Shown here: positions 35,831 to 47,393 of the stretch, one piece after another
Position numbering within the stretch: the stretch's first letter is position 1
How the letters are laid out: every line of letters begins with the position of its first letter
Program-made: the position numbers and the translations under genes
From: Sthenelais limicola
Taxonomy: Eukaryota; Annelida; Polychaeta; Phyllodocida; Sigalionidae
DNA: 64,000 nt
Direction: 5' to 3'
NCBI GenBank assembly: GCA_942159475.1
Contig: OW804096.1
Location: 44,515,744-44,579,743 of the forward strand
The notes under the pieces: model-generated
What the model was told of the DNA's origin: nothing
The model's input: the letters and a program-made list of their open reading frames with translations, nothing else
The model's database searches: none

Positions 35831-36615
35831 TGGTCATATTAGCATCTGTAACTGTTTATGCATTTGTCGGATATTCCCCACGTAACGGTGACATTTATTT
35901 TTTTCCCATGATCAGATCGTTTTACAAATATGACATGAAATTTAAGAAATAAATTTAGCACAAATCATTTGGCACCCGGGGCCATAATATAATAATTAAA
36001 TTAACAAAGTTTTCTTGAGATAAATCATAAATGTAGGTGCTGTGTAGAAATTCCACACCTTGGTCTTAGTATACCTTTGATGGGATCTTTAGTTCAGGCT
36101 GCGTATTTATAAATAAAATGTATAGTTCAGGGGCTTTTTATTGTAAAGGTACTCGCTACCATGGATAGACGAGGAGGCCAGTTATTCTGTATGTCCTGCT
36201 TCTTCTATTGGACAGTGAATAAAAATTACAGCTAAAATAAAAAATAAGAACCAAATTTTATTTTGTTTTTAAGAATTTTGTCTCCTAACAAATTATGTTT
36301 CTATTTTGAAGCTCCAAAAGTACTGTTCTCTGACTTATGTACATAACCTTAAATATAAATTATATATTTAGTCATCACCTTAAACGGTAAAATCCTCTCC
36401 AAGTAGAATTGCTTAAATTATGCTTGTATTCTAAAACCTAAATAGTTGATGGACTGAGTAAGGGAATGTCAAAAGGTCAGAAGACTGAACTTTTTTCACA
36501 TTATTACACCAGACCATTAGTAACAGAATTAATGATTCCCTGCATATTATTTTGCGATACCGTTGGACGGACAGGGCCAAACACCCAATTTTAATAGTCT
36601 GTCATATTCTTATAG
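35831..36615. other. Non-coding stretch, no supportable gene
   Basis: AT-rich, with no recognised frame or repeat. Confidence 0.5.
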
Positions 36616-36759
36616 GATGGCTGGTCATGTACGAGCGAAATAGCTCACCGCAAGATTGAAAATGTCAAAAGGATCAACAGCAGCATCTGTCCAAAAGTGA
36701 CAGATAGCCTGCCCGAGGGGACTGTCGTTAACTGGCGAATTGCCATAGTCATGAACTGA
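36616..36759 (+). CDS. Possible terminal exon, product unknown
   Basis: A good acceptor (tctgtcatattcttatag, ending 36615) is followed by 47 codons and a TGA at 36757-36759. The frame includes DGWSCTSEIAHRKIENVKRI and later SLPEGTVVNWRIAIVMN. Composition looks protein-like, but no family is recognised. A perfect 9-bp hairpin (GCAGGGAGT/ACTCCCTGC) lies about 30 bases downstream. It may equally be a fragment of an unrecognised mobile element or a chance frame. Confidence 0.18.
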   Translation, partial: DGWSCTSEIAHRKIENVKRINSSICPKVTDSLPEGTVVNWRIAIVMN

Positions 36760-36785
36760 AGTTCGATTGACAATAGGCATTTAGC

Positions 36786-36811
36786 GCAGGGAGTTTGAGG
36801 CACTCCCTGCC
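36786..36811. other. 9-bp perfect hairpin
   Basis: GCAGGGAGT and ACTCCCTGC pair around a 7-base loop (TTGAGGC). The function is unknown. It is unlike the histone 3' stem-loop in stem and loop. Confidence 0.5.
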
Positions 36812-37168
36812 AACTATACAGAGATCATTCATTCATAGAACATTAGGTGTCTCATGTAAATCCTTACAACTTGAACATGGGTGACTCCAAAGTATATATC
36901 CACATCCCTCACACAAACAACAGTCTTGTTAATCTGGAGTTTTGCTGCAATTCCCCACCCACTGATGATTAATTGATAGTTAAACGTCATGCCGCCCCAT
37001 CATTCATTTACAACACGTTATATGATAATAATAATGATAATACAATCTAAATAGTCAGACAGTAGTAGGGAAGATGTAGCCAGAATGTCATTAGATTTAA
37101 ACACATAGGTATAATGTAATTGTATACATATGTTTAAATGACGTCATGTCTGTTTGTTGGTTACTCAC

Positions 37169-37251
37169 CACTTTGGCAAAAGTGTGGGGGCTGGCACTAC
37201 GTCACTGGACAACGACGTTACCGCTTTTTTTGCCAATTCCAGTGATTCCAT
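37169..37251 (-). CDS. Candidate first coding exon, product unknown
   Basis: On the minus strand an ATG (37251-37249) with A-rich upstream context opens 27 codons, starting MESLELAKKAVTSLSSDVV and ending APTLLPK. Two bases of the next codon follow, then a near-consensus donor (G|GTGAGTAA, 37168-37161). The peptide looks like a soluble N-terminus, with no signal peptide. No family is recognised. A matching phase-2 acceptor at lower coordinates was not identified, so the gene is unproved. Confidence 0.25.
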
Positions 37252-37899
37252 TTTTAGACTGAAGTATGTGAGAATGGCATATTTGGCGCATGAAACATAA
37301 CTAAATGGGAACGGTGTCAATGAAAACATTGTGTAGCAAGTTTGAAAACAAAACTTATACATTCTATCTATTGCATGTTTTTCTAACCTGGTTATGCCTT
37401 CGTCAATGTCCTATGAAGTAGCCAAATAACAGAAACAATGTCCCACCACCCAAAAACTATTATAATCACTAAAGGAATTTTATCAACTCATATACATTGT
37501 ATGGTTGCATAATCGCGCTCATTGCTCCTCGTCCTTAATTAAATAAAGTTATATGTACATGATTATAGTAACACCGGTAACTGATTTCACAACTCAGGTT
37601 CGTAATTTTGCACATACAGTCCTAAAATGTCGAAAAATGGACTGAAACAACTCAGGTTCGACCTCCTTGTTACATGTGTGGTGCTCTGTCTGAGCAACTG
37701 GGACCGAATCACCTTACCACCACTGGTACCTCAACCCATGGCCATCCATCAGGCTCCCATACTTTCTGCCCTTCCAAGTTTGGATGGGCAGGAGTCCCAT
37801 TGTGGAGGCCCACGTCAGAGCCATGTGACCACCTTTAGCCAGCGCGGACATAGCCACGCCCCCGCGGTCACGCCTCTGCGAACCCCTTTTGGGGGAATG

Positions 37900-37912
37900 C
37901 CCCCCCCCCCCC
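37900..37912 (+). repeat. 13-C run
   Basis: Thirteen consecutive C inside a GC-richer patch (37620-37940). That patch keeps frames open on both strands and contains a CAACAACAACAG stretch. Confidence 0.95.
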
Positions 37913-38139
37913 GCCATCACCAACAACAACAGACCCTCCAGTGATTAATGAGTGATTGTGCCTCAGTGTAGTATAGATCTATGTCTCTTATCGAAGGGCG
38001 GCGGGGGAGAGATTTTGCCCCCAGCAAAACATAGCTAGGAAAGGTCCATACTATCAAGTTTACTATAGCCTATTCTGTTATGTTGGGGACAGATTTTCAT
38101 GTTTTTGTTGGCTGGAATATAGAAAGATTTTAACAGATA

Positions 38140-38367
38140 TTAGAACCACTTTGGAAGGACTGTGCACTAAGAAAGTTATATTGTCCGTCCTATACATCAG
38201 GCATAGTATAGGAGGTGTGGACAGAATGAGACAGGTGGATGGCAGTTGAGGTAGGAGCGGCATCCCTTCAGGTAATAAAATAAAGGCAGATACGTATATA
38301 TGTAGGAAGCTATAGGAGAAGCTAAGCAGAGCTCAATGTGAGTGCAGTCCTCCCAAAGTGGTTCTAA
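38140..38367. mobile_element. Small inverted-repeat (MITE-like) element
   Basis: TTAGAACCACTTTGGAAGGA at 38140-38159 matches the reverse complement of 38348-38367 with one difference (GGAAGG against GGGAGG). Similarity continues a few bases inward. The interior, of about 190 bp, has no coding frame. A target duplication is not clear. It abuts a second inverted repeat at 38366-38468. Confidence 0.5.
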
Positions 38368-38468
38368 AGGGATTAGACCCTTCCGCGATCCCAAATCTGA
38401 CGAGGACGTGGGTCCATATGACCCAGATGCTCCGAAGCTGAAGGATCATGTCGGGCACTAATCCCTTT
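38366..38468. repeat. 11-bp inverted repeat pair
   Basis: AAAGGGATTAG (38366-38376) and CTAATCCCTTT (38458-38468) are exact reverse complements bounding a 103-base GC-richer segment. It may be a very short MITE or part of the adjacent element. Confidence 0.5.
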
Positions 38469-40744
38469 ATGTATTATTTGTAATGGGACTGTGAATTAAT
38501 TGTTATAGTCCTTCGTAATAACTCATGGGACTTTTATGATACATCAAACAGCATGTCCACTTAAAAGATATTAGACCTGTCAATCCATACGTCCTGGAAT
38601 GATCCAGGTGATTTATAAGATTGCAAAAAGGTTTAATGATATACAACATATTAAATTGACATAGTCTCCTATGTATGACCCTTATTTATTGCATTGATGT
38701 TCAGAAACAATTGATGGACCTTGCCAAGGTGAAGACGGGAACAAAACCTCTTGACTCCTAGGTTGGACAAGTATTCTTAAAAACTTGCTTAAGGCCATCT
38801 TGTGTTGAAGATGGGTACACGAGCATAACAACATGGGTCTCTAGTGCACTGAACTACCTGCACCTCGGGTCAAAACGTGTAGTTCTACCTTCCAAAGAAA
38901 TACTCCCTCAAGAACTCCTAGGTGGGCCAGCGCCAGAGGCACGAATGGGCCTTTATGAGGGATATTTTTTTACGGGAAGGGAAACATCCTCATGCCAATT
39001 TCCATCTGTGTCCAGAGAGAAAATAATAATATATTTTATATATCGCACATTGGACTTGAATATATAGGCTTTATTTTAATTGTTAAACCACTATAGTTCT
39101 ACGAAAGTAGTTCGGCGCAGCGGATGACTCACAGGCGCTTAAAAAGTGATAAGAACCAGAACAGCAGTATATCAATCCAATATGTTCTTATCTAGGCAAA
39201 TGTAATCCAAGTGTAGTGCCTTAGACCATTTCTTAGATATTCTTTGGGTCCTATCAATGCTTATCAGTCATTTCGATTCGGAAAAGACAATTTAAGCCAT
39301 TTTAAAACTGTTCATGCCATTTTAAACTTGGCAAGATTTATACACGTCTCTTTTCGCTCCAAATGAATGTCATGAAGTGCAAGCGTTATTCAAAGTTTTC
39401 TGCGCGTTCGTTATCAAGCAAGTAAATCTAATAATAATATATTGACAGATATCAATTTATTTACAATGGAGTGTGAGAAGAGCTTGATATCACTGTGCAT
39501 ATTCTTTCAAATAACATAAAGGGTCAATGACCTGGTATGTTGCACTACAACTGTTTCCCAGTGTGAAGACGATAAAGAAACCATGCCATTTTATTGCATT
39601 TTGAAATGAGAATGGATGAGAGTAGGTAGATATCAATACACAAATAATTAAACTTGAATTAGCATAAGGTTTAGAAAATTACTTCGATGGTTAAAGTTCT
39701 GCAGCTGCCCGTTATCTTCTCAATGCCGGAGGTATGCCCATGGCACCTGTTTGTGCTTATGTGACTGCAGGTAGGTATACATGTATATATATGTATGAGG
39801 TACATTGTAAATATATTTGTCTAGCAAATGATAAAAAAACTCTTACGCATGAGGTACAATCGTTAAACATAATGAAAACAGTCTGCATCTGACCCCTCCA
39901 GTGATATATGTAAACAAATCATTTTAATTATTTCCCCACCTTACCAAACCTCTGTCACGTCCCCGGTTGTCGTTTATTTTGATTTACTCAAGTGTCGGAT
40001 TGATTGTGAGTGGTATAAATATTGAATACCGTGTGCCTAATTGCTCATTGGTTCGTACCAACGTTTATGTGAATACCTACGTATCTGAAAAAAGCCTTGC
40101 AAACTAGGTGATTTATGATGTGTTGAATGTTTGCAGATATATATTCAGCCTCGTTTGCCTTGTGGACATATTACTTTCGCTGTCTGTGCTGTATGAAACA
40201 TATTGGTACACTATATTATTGTTTAATATCTTGTACAAAAAAAATTAATCCCTTCGCATATGTGATCGGGCTCGTGTATCTATCATTATATCTTAGTGGA
40301 CAGAACCTTCCTTAGAACGGTAAGTTTAGATTCGTGTTAACCTAAAATATAGAATTGTGTCCACTATTTAGGATTCGGAGTGGTCCTTACATTTTCTCGA
40401 TAATTTACAAAAAGAGAAATGAGAGCTGGACTGGAATACACGTATCACCTTTGTTATCTATTATGGTTATTTCGCAACGGAAAATAATAAATTTGCATTC
40501 TTGGAGAGTAATGAAACCTGAGAACTAGAAAGCATATTTATATTACAACTGATTTTTTATTCAATCAGAAATGAAAGAATAAAATAGGTTGGCATTTTGC
40601 CTTTCTTCCACCCAACCACCCACTCCACCCCGCCCCTCTCCGAGGTTCAGGTGTGTAGACCTGTTCGTCAGCTCTATGATAGATACATATGCGAAGGCAT
40701 CCAATGGAAGAACTAACTAAACACATGTTTACTTAGATTGTTGG
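38469..40744. other. Non-coding stretch, no supportable gene
   Basis: No recognised frame. A 66-base exon-like segment at 39705-39770 (ARYLLNAGGMPMAPVCAYV between AG and GTAGGT) has a weak acceptor and is not proposed as a gene. Confidence 0.45.
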
Positions 40745-40798
40745 TCCACCTTATTGTAAAAACATCAGCAATAAAGAATTATTGAATTGAATTGAATG
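40745..40798 (+). mobile_element. LINE 3' tail
   Basis: An AATAAA (near 40769) followed by GAATTATTGAATTGAATTGA is the polyadenylation-signal-plus-short-repeat ending seen on many CR1/L2-like LINEs of marine invertebrates. The coding part is absent, so this is a severely truncated copy. Confidence 0.4.
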
Positions 40799-41208
40799 AT
40801 ACATTGCCATGGTGACAGTTGACAAGTGTCCATCCTAATTACAGAAAATGGATATTTAATGGAGAACTCGATGTGCCCCTTGATTTATTTCTCCTTGTTT
40901 TTAATAAATACATCATCACACCTGAAAGAGACATAGTAAAACGTACGCCTTGGTCCATTATTTGGCCTCAAACAACGATCTCTTCCAAATCCCTCGGTCA
41001 TTTTTCTTTCATTACTGGATGTGGAATGATTCTTTCCTGCATTCTTTCATTGTCATGAATAGTTTTTACCTAATAAAGCTTCTAAGTTTTGCAGCCATAA
41101 TAATTTGATCTCTGACCGCATCGTATTGTTATCAAATTGTTTTTATGGCCAATATGCCCACTACGGTTTGTACAGTCGCAAACGATCACAGATACTTTTG
41201 ATCGGTTA

Positions 41209-41403
41209 AGTGGGGTCTCCACTGGCTGCGGTAAACCTTCCGATGGTGTTGCGATGGTTCTGTAGGTGGAGAGGAGTGACAAGATCCTCTCTATATATGG
41301 TTCACTGGCCACCTAACCACTCCTCTCCACCTCAAAACACCATAGCAAGGCTTATAGCAGAGCTTATATCGCAGAGCTTACCGCAGCCAGTGGAGACCCC
41401 CCT
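41209..41403. mobile_element. 195-bp MITE with TTA target duplication
   Basis: Terminal repeats of 26 bases (41209-41234 and 41378-41403) match as reverse complements at 25 positions. Each runs AG[T/G]GGGGTCTCC, then ACTGGCTGCGGTAA. TTA flanks both sides (41206-41208 and 41404-41406). Internally GGTGGAGAGGAGTG and its reverse complement extend the palindrome, so the whole element can fold back. It has no coding capacity. A 3-bp TWA duplication with G-rich ends fits PIF/Harbinger-type elements. The flanking sequence out to about 41560, rich in TCGCA words and ending near GGTCCGACTCCACATGTGCG, looks like part of an older related element. Confidence 0.8.
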
Positions 41404-41560
41404 TTACTGACTGTCTACGATCATCTATAGACAGTAGAAGATGATCCGCAGATGAGACATCGTAAATTTGTGCTGGACAGCTTCCAGCCGCAAAAGCTTC
41501 TCGCAAACTATCGCAGATTGTAAAAGCCTACCCTATAACGGTCCGACTCCACATGTGCGA

Positions 41561-44500
41561 TATGATGTGCGACAAAGAGTATAACCGATTTCATGTTATA
41601 TACTCATTTCACCACTTGTTTGGCACTGTCTCAGATCGGGTCACACCAGTGAAGTATGGCCATATATTATACCCTATTAGTCAGCAGCCACATTTTTTAT
41701 TTCTCCATTCTCTCCTATCGTATGTGTCTACATAATAAAACGTTACAGTTCGATTAAAATGATGACAGAATATATTTTTATTTTAGCATTTGATTGCTGG
41801 CTAATGTATGTCCTTCAAAACTGAAACAATTTATTTGGTAAACGAACATGTGAATATGTCAAAGTCAGCGGTGATGTACGAGTGAATCAGGTCAGGAGGT
41901 CAATGTATTCGTCGTATCAAAAAGGTTTCAATTTCAATAGGCATTCCGAATTTTCAATGCTAAAATGGAGCATAAATTGAAGGTAACATTTCAATGAATA
42001 TTTGATGACAACTTTCGCCCTGTGTATTTGTGAGGGGGCAACAACGTGAAAATAATTGTCCATAAATATCCACTTGGGTTAATTTGCTAGTTTTTCATTT
42101 GGGCATAAATTTTCATTACGTGACTTGATTTTTACCTAAGTAAAACCAGTGTAGAATGTTTCTGTTGGCCAAGCGATAAAACTAATAGGACGGTCTTGCA
42201 CGACACAACTGAATGAATTCTCTATTGTGTTTTTGTTCACAGAATTAATGGAAAGCACCAAGAATGGTTCAGTGTTACTGTTTATTTAGTTCCTAAGAGT
42301 CTCGCCACCTAGCTTCCGAAGACTTTAAATATATCTGTGTTTGAACCACCAGACAGCTATTTCCTCAGTTGATACTAACTCGGGATGTTATATATCGTAG
42401 AACAACATATCATTGTTTTCTTAGGCAATAGAAACACGTCCATTCATTTTAGATATAAAATCGTTTCTTTTATTAAAATGCAAGATACAGGTTTCGTGAT
42501 CGGGAAATAGGTCATGCAAGTAATTCTCCAATATGTTTGAATAATAAGGATCTATACTAGTCTGATCTACACCCACTAGTAAACGTGGAACACTGAATGA
42601 GTCACATATAAGCTAAAGATTATTATGTCTTGCATTAAGAAAACTTTTAAATAATTTGGCAGCAACAATGTGAATATGTATAAATCTGTTCCTTGTTGGA
42701 TCGATTACTAGCAAATCTAACATTTAATTTAGGACTGGAAATGTAAAACCCAATTGAAGATTGTAGCCTATCTTGTTGCAACCTGCTTCGCTAAAATGGA
42801 ATAAAATGTAGAAAAACTGAACTAAATACAACCCTCTAAACTTATATATCTTCCATTGCAGAAACTCCAATTGCTGTGTACTTCTGTAATACATTAAGAG
42901 ATAAATGTTATCACGAGGACCCAGATAACCCTACAAAGAACGACGCCAGTGGAAGCAGCACACAGGAATTATAGTACCCCATAATTATCTGTCTGTCTGA
43001 GCTTGGAGACGGAAGCTCTCCGGAAAATCATCTGTTGAATATCACTGTTCTACTTTCAGATGTACCGCTTGTTCAGACACTGTGATTTACAGTATTTGGG
43101 TACAGAACCTCAGACAAACCCACCCAATGATTTAGTGATCAGTGTTGTCAGTTTTAACTGTGATTTAAGCAGCTCTAATAACCGTTCTTCAGCCATCCCC
43201 TAAAAAGGTTTCATAATCTGCTTGGTACAAAACTACCTTAGGCTGTAGTTTGAGATTCCCATACTGTGATAATGGAGATGGTCGAAGAGCAGTGGTTTAG
43301 TGAATGGCCGGGGGTGAATGGTTGTGAAGAGCGGGTTAGAGATCCAGCGTTACATTGCTCCTTTTGGATATGGCTGTGTGTATATATAATTATTTTTATT
43401 CCTATGATAAAACAGCTGCAGGAATTGGACAGAGGCCTCTGCTGAGCAGTCTTCTGGCCTGACCATAACTTAAAGTAAAATAATCAATTCATCAGAGCGA
43501 ATGTTACAATTGTGCTATTAATACATGGTGCTGTTCAACTAGTATTGGTTTTGGTAGGATATTACACGTGAATCTTGTTCCAACATTCAATATAACAATT
43601 TTTCTCCATTTGCTAGGTGTTAAGCTTAAATTTACAAATCATGATTATATTCTATTTTACTATTTATGAAGGTGTGGTAGGGATGAGGTAGAATTTACAG
43701 CATATCTCCAGTTATGTCTAGTGTTACGCTGTTGTTAACCCCGACGAATTTTATTTTCTGAGTTGACGATGTCTATCAGAGTTGTTATCCCTGATTAGAT
43801 TTAGCACTTCGATTTTTGTCAACTTATGTTATGGGCCACTAATATAGGAAGCATTTATGACAAAAATCGTGTGATGTATGTACAAATAAATGTGATGCAT
43901 TGAAGGATAGGTGAAATGTCAAATACACTTGGTATTGCATCAAGGTTTCTTGTTAGAACTATATCTATCTGAATCATCATTAGGCATGGTGAGATATCAA
44001 CTGGCATACATACATACATGCCCCCATACATATGAGGGATTTCCTCGACTATGACATTACATCTTTATTTTTTACGAATAATATCACAAGCAAGAACAAT
44101 GCTACATTTTACAGCATGTACAGTCTAAACATGTATCGCCACTTGGTAAGACCTATGGCGAGAGATATCGAATAACACGTTTCATTCAAACAGCAATGCA
44201 CCGAAAGGGCTTGGCAATACAATATAACCTGCCCAGAGGAAAGCAGCCATGGAGTCATGGAGGCTGTCTTGTGCTCATTTGCAGCCATTCAATTATTATG
44301 TAACGCCTTAGGGAGAGGAGGAACTGACGGTTGTTACAAAGTGTCATTGTCATAGACGATCGAGAGGGAGTGGGAAGGCTCAGGACATGTTATTGTTTAC
44401 TTGTTTTTATTGGTAGAGGGGGACTGGGATGGGAAGTATTGGGATTGATCATGGAATAATTGGTATTACCATGATACCAAAGTCACTTAAAATAGCATTA

Positions 44501-45159
44501 AGAGATGGCTCTGTAAGGGGATAATTTATTTCCTGTTTCCATATAATAAATATACCTAGTGTATCAGTCTATATAGCATCGTGGTATCCACCCTTGCAGA
44601 GAATTACTCTTGGGAATCGTATTACAGATAATCGGTAACCTCTCGATAATTGTAGCGTGTTAAGAAGCCCTTTGGCATTGCCTTATGGGAATAACATCCA
44701 TATTAATGTCCATACATTAAAACATCCATGCCAACATACCTACTAACCTTCGTGTCATGGTCCTACGACCTTTATTCTGACCTCCATACAGATATACTTA
44801 TTAACTGTCAGATCAAGTGTCTTACTGTTCCCGTCAGAGAGCGTTGACCAACTGTTATATTAATACTAACTTCCATACCAACATCGAAACCGACATTTTT
44901 AGCCGCTATAAAATTATTTTCAAGAAAATAGTATCGTGGTATATATGAGTTAGGAGGCAACAAGATATAGCCCTCGATCAAGAAGCGCATCCACAAACTC
45001 CATAAAACATAGACGGGTGTTAATTGTTGCTGTATGAAGATGTGCATGGCTGTACATGTATGTGTTGTAGAGGTATTACAGTAATGCTGTAATTGTATAT
45101 TGCAGAAAATCGTAGTGCATAGTTTTTTGCAATTGTTGCAGTACTGCTTTACCCATGAA
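41561..45159. other. Non-coding stretch upstream of the LINE
   Basis: No supportable gene. The 286-codon minus-strand frame 44808-45668 mostly lies antisense to the LINE and has no domain of its own. I found no endonuclease domain of the LINE here in any plus-strand frame. Confidence 0.5.
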
Positions 45160-45174
45160 TAATGTTGTCCTGAA

Positions 45175-47232
45175 ATGTGTCCTGTCAGGCATATAGCAAA
45201 CGCAAGGGTGAAACCACCCTGGTATGTAGATGATTTAAGACGTCTAGCAAAAGAGAGGGACAGAAACTTTAAAAAGGCCAGAAAAACGAACAAGGATACC
45301 CATTGGGTATCCGCTAAAACAATCCGGAATCGGATGAATTCAAAGCTTTTGAAAGCTAAGAATGAATACATATCCGATCGGCTGGCAGAACATGCCAAAA
45401 ACCCTGGAAAATTCTGGGATATCCTCAAACCTTTGATAACACCGAGTAAAATGAAAATAGAAGAGAAGATAAAACTCAGAAATAGTAATGGAAACTTTGT
45501 CGAGAAAGAGGAAATCCCAACAGAATTTAATAAATTTTTCACAAACATTGGACCCAGCCTAGCCGATCGGATACAACCATTGACGGAAAAAGAAAACATC
45601 ATGTTCTCCCAATCTGTGGGTACCAACCGAGAGACAGAGGGAAATGTTAAAGATATCCCAAGACTCACGTTCCCAGAGATAACACATCAAACGGTCTTCA
45701 GTAAAATCAGGAAGACACAAACCTCAAAATCTTCCGGTATGCCACTGCTTCCAACAAAAGTGCTGAAACCAGTGCTCTTGGCCATCTCGCACCAATTCAC
45801 CCACCTATGCAACGTTTCGGTACAGACCTCAAGGGTCCCAAACGAATTTAAGGAAGCAATAATCACACCAATTTACAAAACGGGTGCACGTGCAGATCCA
45901 TCGAACTACAGACCGATTAGTCTGGTAAAGTTACCGGCAAAGATCTTGGAAAGAGTAGTTCATGGCATAATATACTGGCATCTAGAGGAAAATAACCTCC
46001 TTTACGACCATCAATATGGTTTTAGAGAAGGCCGCTCCCTGGAGCAGGCCCATAGGAGACTGTTTGAATATGTCTATGGGAACAAAAGCAAAAACAACCC
46101 AGTATCACTAGTATATTTAGACTTCAAGAAGGCGTTCGATACGGTCGATCACGGTATCCTTCTTGACAAACTAGCAAAATTCCATCTAGCAAAACCAATA
46201 GTGGACTGGGTGGGACATTATCTCTCTGGGAGGTACCAGCAGGTGAGGGTAAACGGGAAGACATCGGGTAAGGAAATGGTCACATGTGGGGTCCCCCAGG
46301 GAACGGTGCTGGGCCCTTTGCTCTTCCTTCTGTATGTGAATGATTTGCACGAGGTCGTCCGCGAATCGCAGGTGCAGCTGTTCGCGGACGACACCGTCTT
46401 GTATCACTCAAAACAAGATGAAACTTTACTCAAATGTGAGCTGCAGCAAGACCTAAATTTAATAGGCCTATGGTGTAGAAAAAACAGAATTTCGATTAAT
46501 GTAGCGAAAAGCAAGGTAATGGATATAAATCTGAAAGCCACTAAAAACAAAATCCCTCTGACTACACTAAACCTAAATTCAACAGACCTGGAATCAGCAT
46601 CCGAGTACTGCTATCTTGGCCTAAAAATAGACCAAGCTCTCACATTTAATGGCCACGTTCAGGCAAAAATTGAGCAGATAACCAAAAGGCTGAAGGCCAC
46701 AGCCAAAATTAGAAAGGCACTGACAACAAAAAACACCATCCTGATCTACACCACTATGGTACGTCCTGTGGTAGATTTTTGTGACACGTTCTATGCCCCT
46801 GCCCAAAAGAGGCTTCTGGAAAAAGTTCAGACCATACAAAATTCCTTCCTCAAAATAGCTCATAACCTAAACAAGAGAGATAGTGTGAAAGAACACCATA
46901 AACACCTCCAAATTCCTTTTATAGAAGAAAGAAGAGAATCTCGCCTCTTACAGGTGGCATATGAAATGAGCTGTGACACAGAATATCTCGATGACAGGAA
47001 AGTGAACCTGAGAAGCCTGGCCAAAGGCAGACTGCTGAAAGTCACAAAAGTTAAAACTGAAAGAATAAGAAGATCATTCTATGTACAGGCCCCTATCCTA
47101 TTTAACAAACTTCCTCCCAAAGGGCGAAATTGCCCTACAATCACGGATTTTAAGGCGTACCTGGAGCGGGAATATTTTTCCTACTCAATCGCACAAACGG
47201 ACCCAGCACCGACCCATACCCAACAATCCTAA
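45175..47232 (+). CDS. LINE ORF2 reverse transcriptase (partial, no endonuclease)
   Basis: 685 codons with no internal stop. Its role is target-primed reverse transcription of the element's own RNA in the nucleus. Residues 1-100 are basic and include PPWYVDD (14-20) and KNPGKFWDILKPL (75-87), a linker typical of LINEs. The RT core spans roughly 170-480: SNYRPISL (243-250), motif A VYLDFKKAFDTVDH (313-326, first catalytic Asp 316), GVPQGTVLGPLLF (372-384), motif C FADD (403-406, Asp 405 and 406), and a thumb-border YLGLKID (480-486). The C-terminal region to 685 is the usual LINE thumb/tail. The ATG at 45175 is simply the first in the open frame; an in-frame TAA sits 15 bases upstream. The native protein would start in an N-terminal endonuclease domain that is absent. 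At 186-192 KSSGMPL replaces the more usual SSGxDG-type motif. The CR1/Jockey clade placement is by overall pattern. Confidence 0.93.
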   Translation: MCPVRHIANARVKPPWYVDDLRRLAKERDRNFKKARKTNKDTHWVSAKTIRNRMNSKLLKAKNEYISDRLAEHAKNPGKFWDILKPLITPSKMKIEEKIKLRNSNGNFVEKEEIPTEFNKFFTNIGPSLADRIQPLTEKENIMFSQSVGTNRETEGNVKDIPRLTFPEITHQTVFSKIRKTQTSKSSGMPLLPTKVLKPVLLAISHQFTHLCNVSVQTSRVPNEFKEAIITPIYKTGARADPSNYRPISLVKLPAKILERVVHGIIYWHLEENNLLYDHQYGFREGRSLEQAHRRLFEYVYGNKSKNNPVSLVYLDFKKAFDTVDHGILLDKLAKFHLAKPIVDWVGHYLSGRYQQVRVNGKTSGKEMVTCGVPQGTVLGPLLFLLYVNDLHEVVRESQVQLFADDTVLYHSKQDETLLKCELQQDLNLIGLWCRKNRISINVAKSKVMDINLKATKNKIPLTTLNLNSTDLESASEYCYLGLKIDQALTFNGHVQAKIEQITKRLKATAKIRKALTTKNTILIYTTMVRPVVDFCDTFYAPAQKRLLEKVQTIQNSFLKIAHNLNKRDSVKEHHKHLQIPFIEERRESRLLQVAYEMSCDTEYLDDRKVNLRSLAKGRLLKVTKVKTERIRRSFYVQAPILFNKLPPKGRNCPTITDFKAYLEREYFSYSIAQTDPAPTHTQQS

Positions 47233-47277
47233 ACGGCCATTGGAAATCTCTCTGTCCCTCTCTTTCACCCAGCACAA

Positions 47278-47330
47278 ATACGGGGCGGCTCGATCAGTGT
47301 TCGTCAGAATGCTACCGGCCCGCCCCGTAT
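47278..47330 (+). other. LINE 3' UTR hairpin 1
   Basis: The 11-bp outer stem ATACGGGGCGG/CCGCCCCGTAT (47278-47288 with 47320-47330) is perfect and encloses 31 bases. Within the loop, GTGTTC-GTCA-GAATGC (47297-47312) can form a 6-bp inner stem (two G-U pairs) with a tetraloop. The inner module recurs in hairpins 2 and 3. Confidence 0.8.
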
Positions 47331-47341
47331 AGTGACCCCAA

Positions 47342-47393
47342 CATGCGGAGCAGCCAGCGTGTTCTTCAGAATGCAAAGGCTTGCTAGCGTATG
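47342..47393 (+). other. LINE 3' UTR hairpin 2
   Basis: An imperfect outer stem, CATGCG/CGTATG (one G-U pair) continuing as AGC/GCT after a small internal loop, encloses 31 bases. The inner module GTGTTC-TTCA-GAATGC (47359-47374) keeps both strands of the inner stem and changes only one loop base. Confidence 0.6.

Noticed and set aside
37655..37665. GGTTCGACCTC as a tRNA B box
   Set aside because: The last positions do not fit the consensus, no A box lies upstream, and no T-arm pairing is possible.
37627..37944. 105-codon frame ending in P and Q runs
   Set aside because: GC-rich patch with a C run and CAA repeat. The opposite strand is also open and there is no domain.
39705..39770. 66-base exon candidate between AG and GTAGGT
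   Set aside because: The acceptor lacks a pyrimidine tract and two frames are open. It is no better than chance.
44808..45668. 286-codon minus-strand frame, the second longest in the window
   Set aside because: More than half of it is antisense to the LINE reverse transcriptase. Its translation shows no domain and its composition is that of a complementary shadow.
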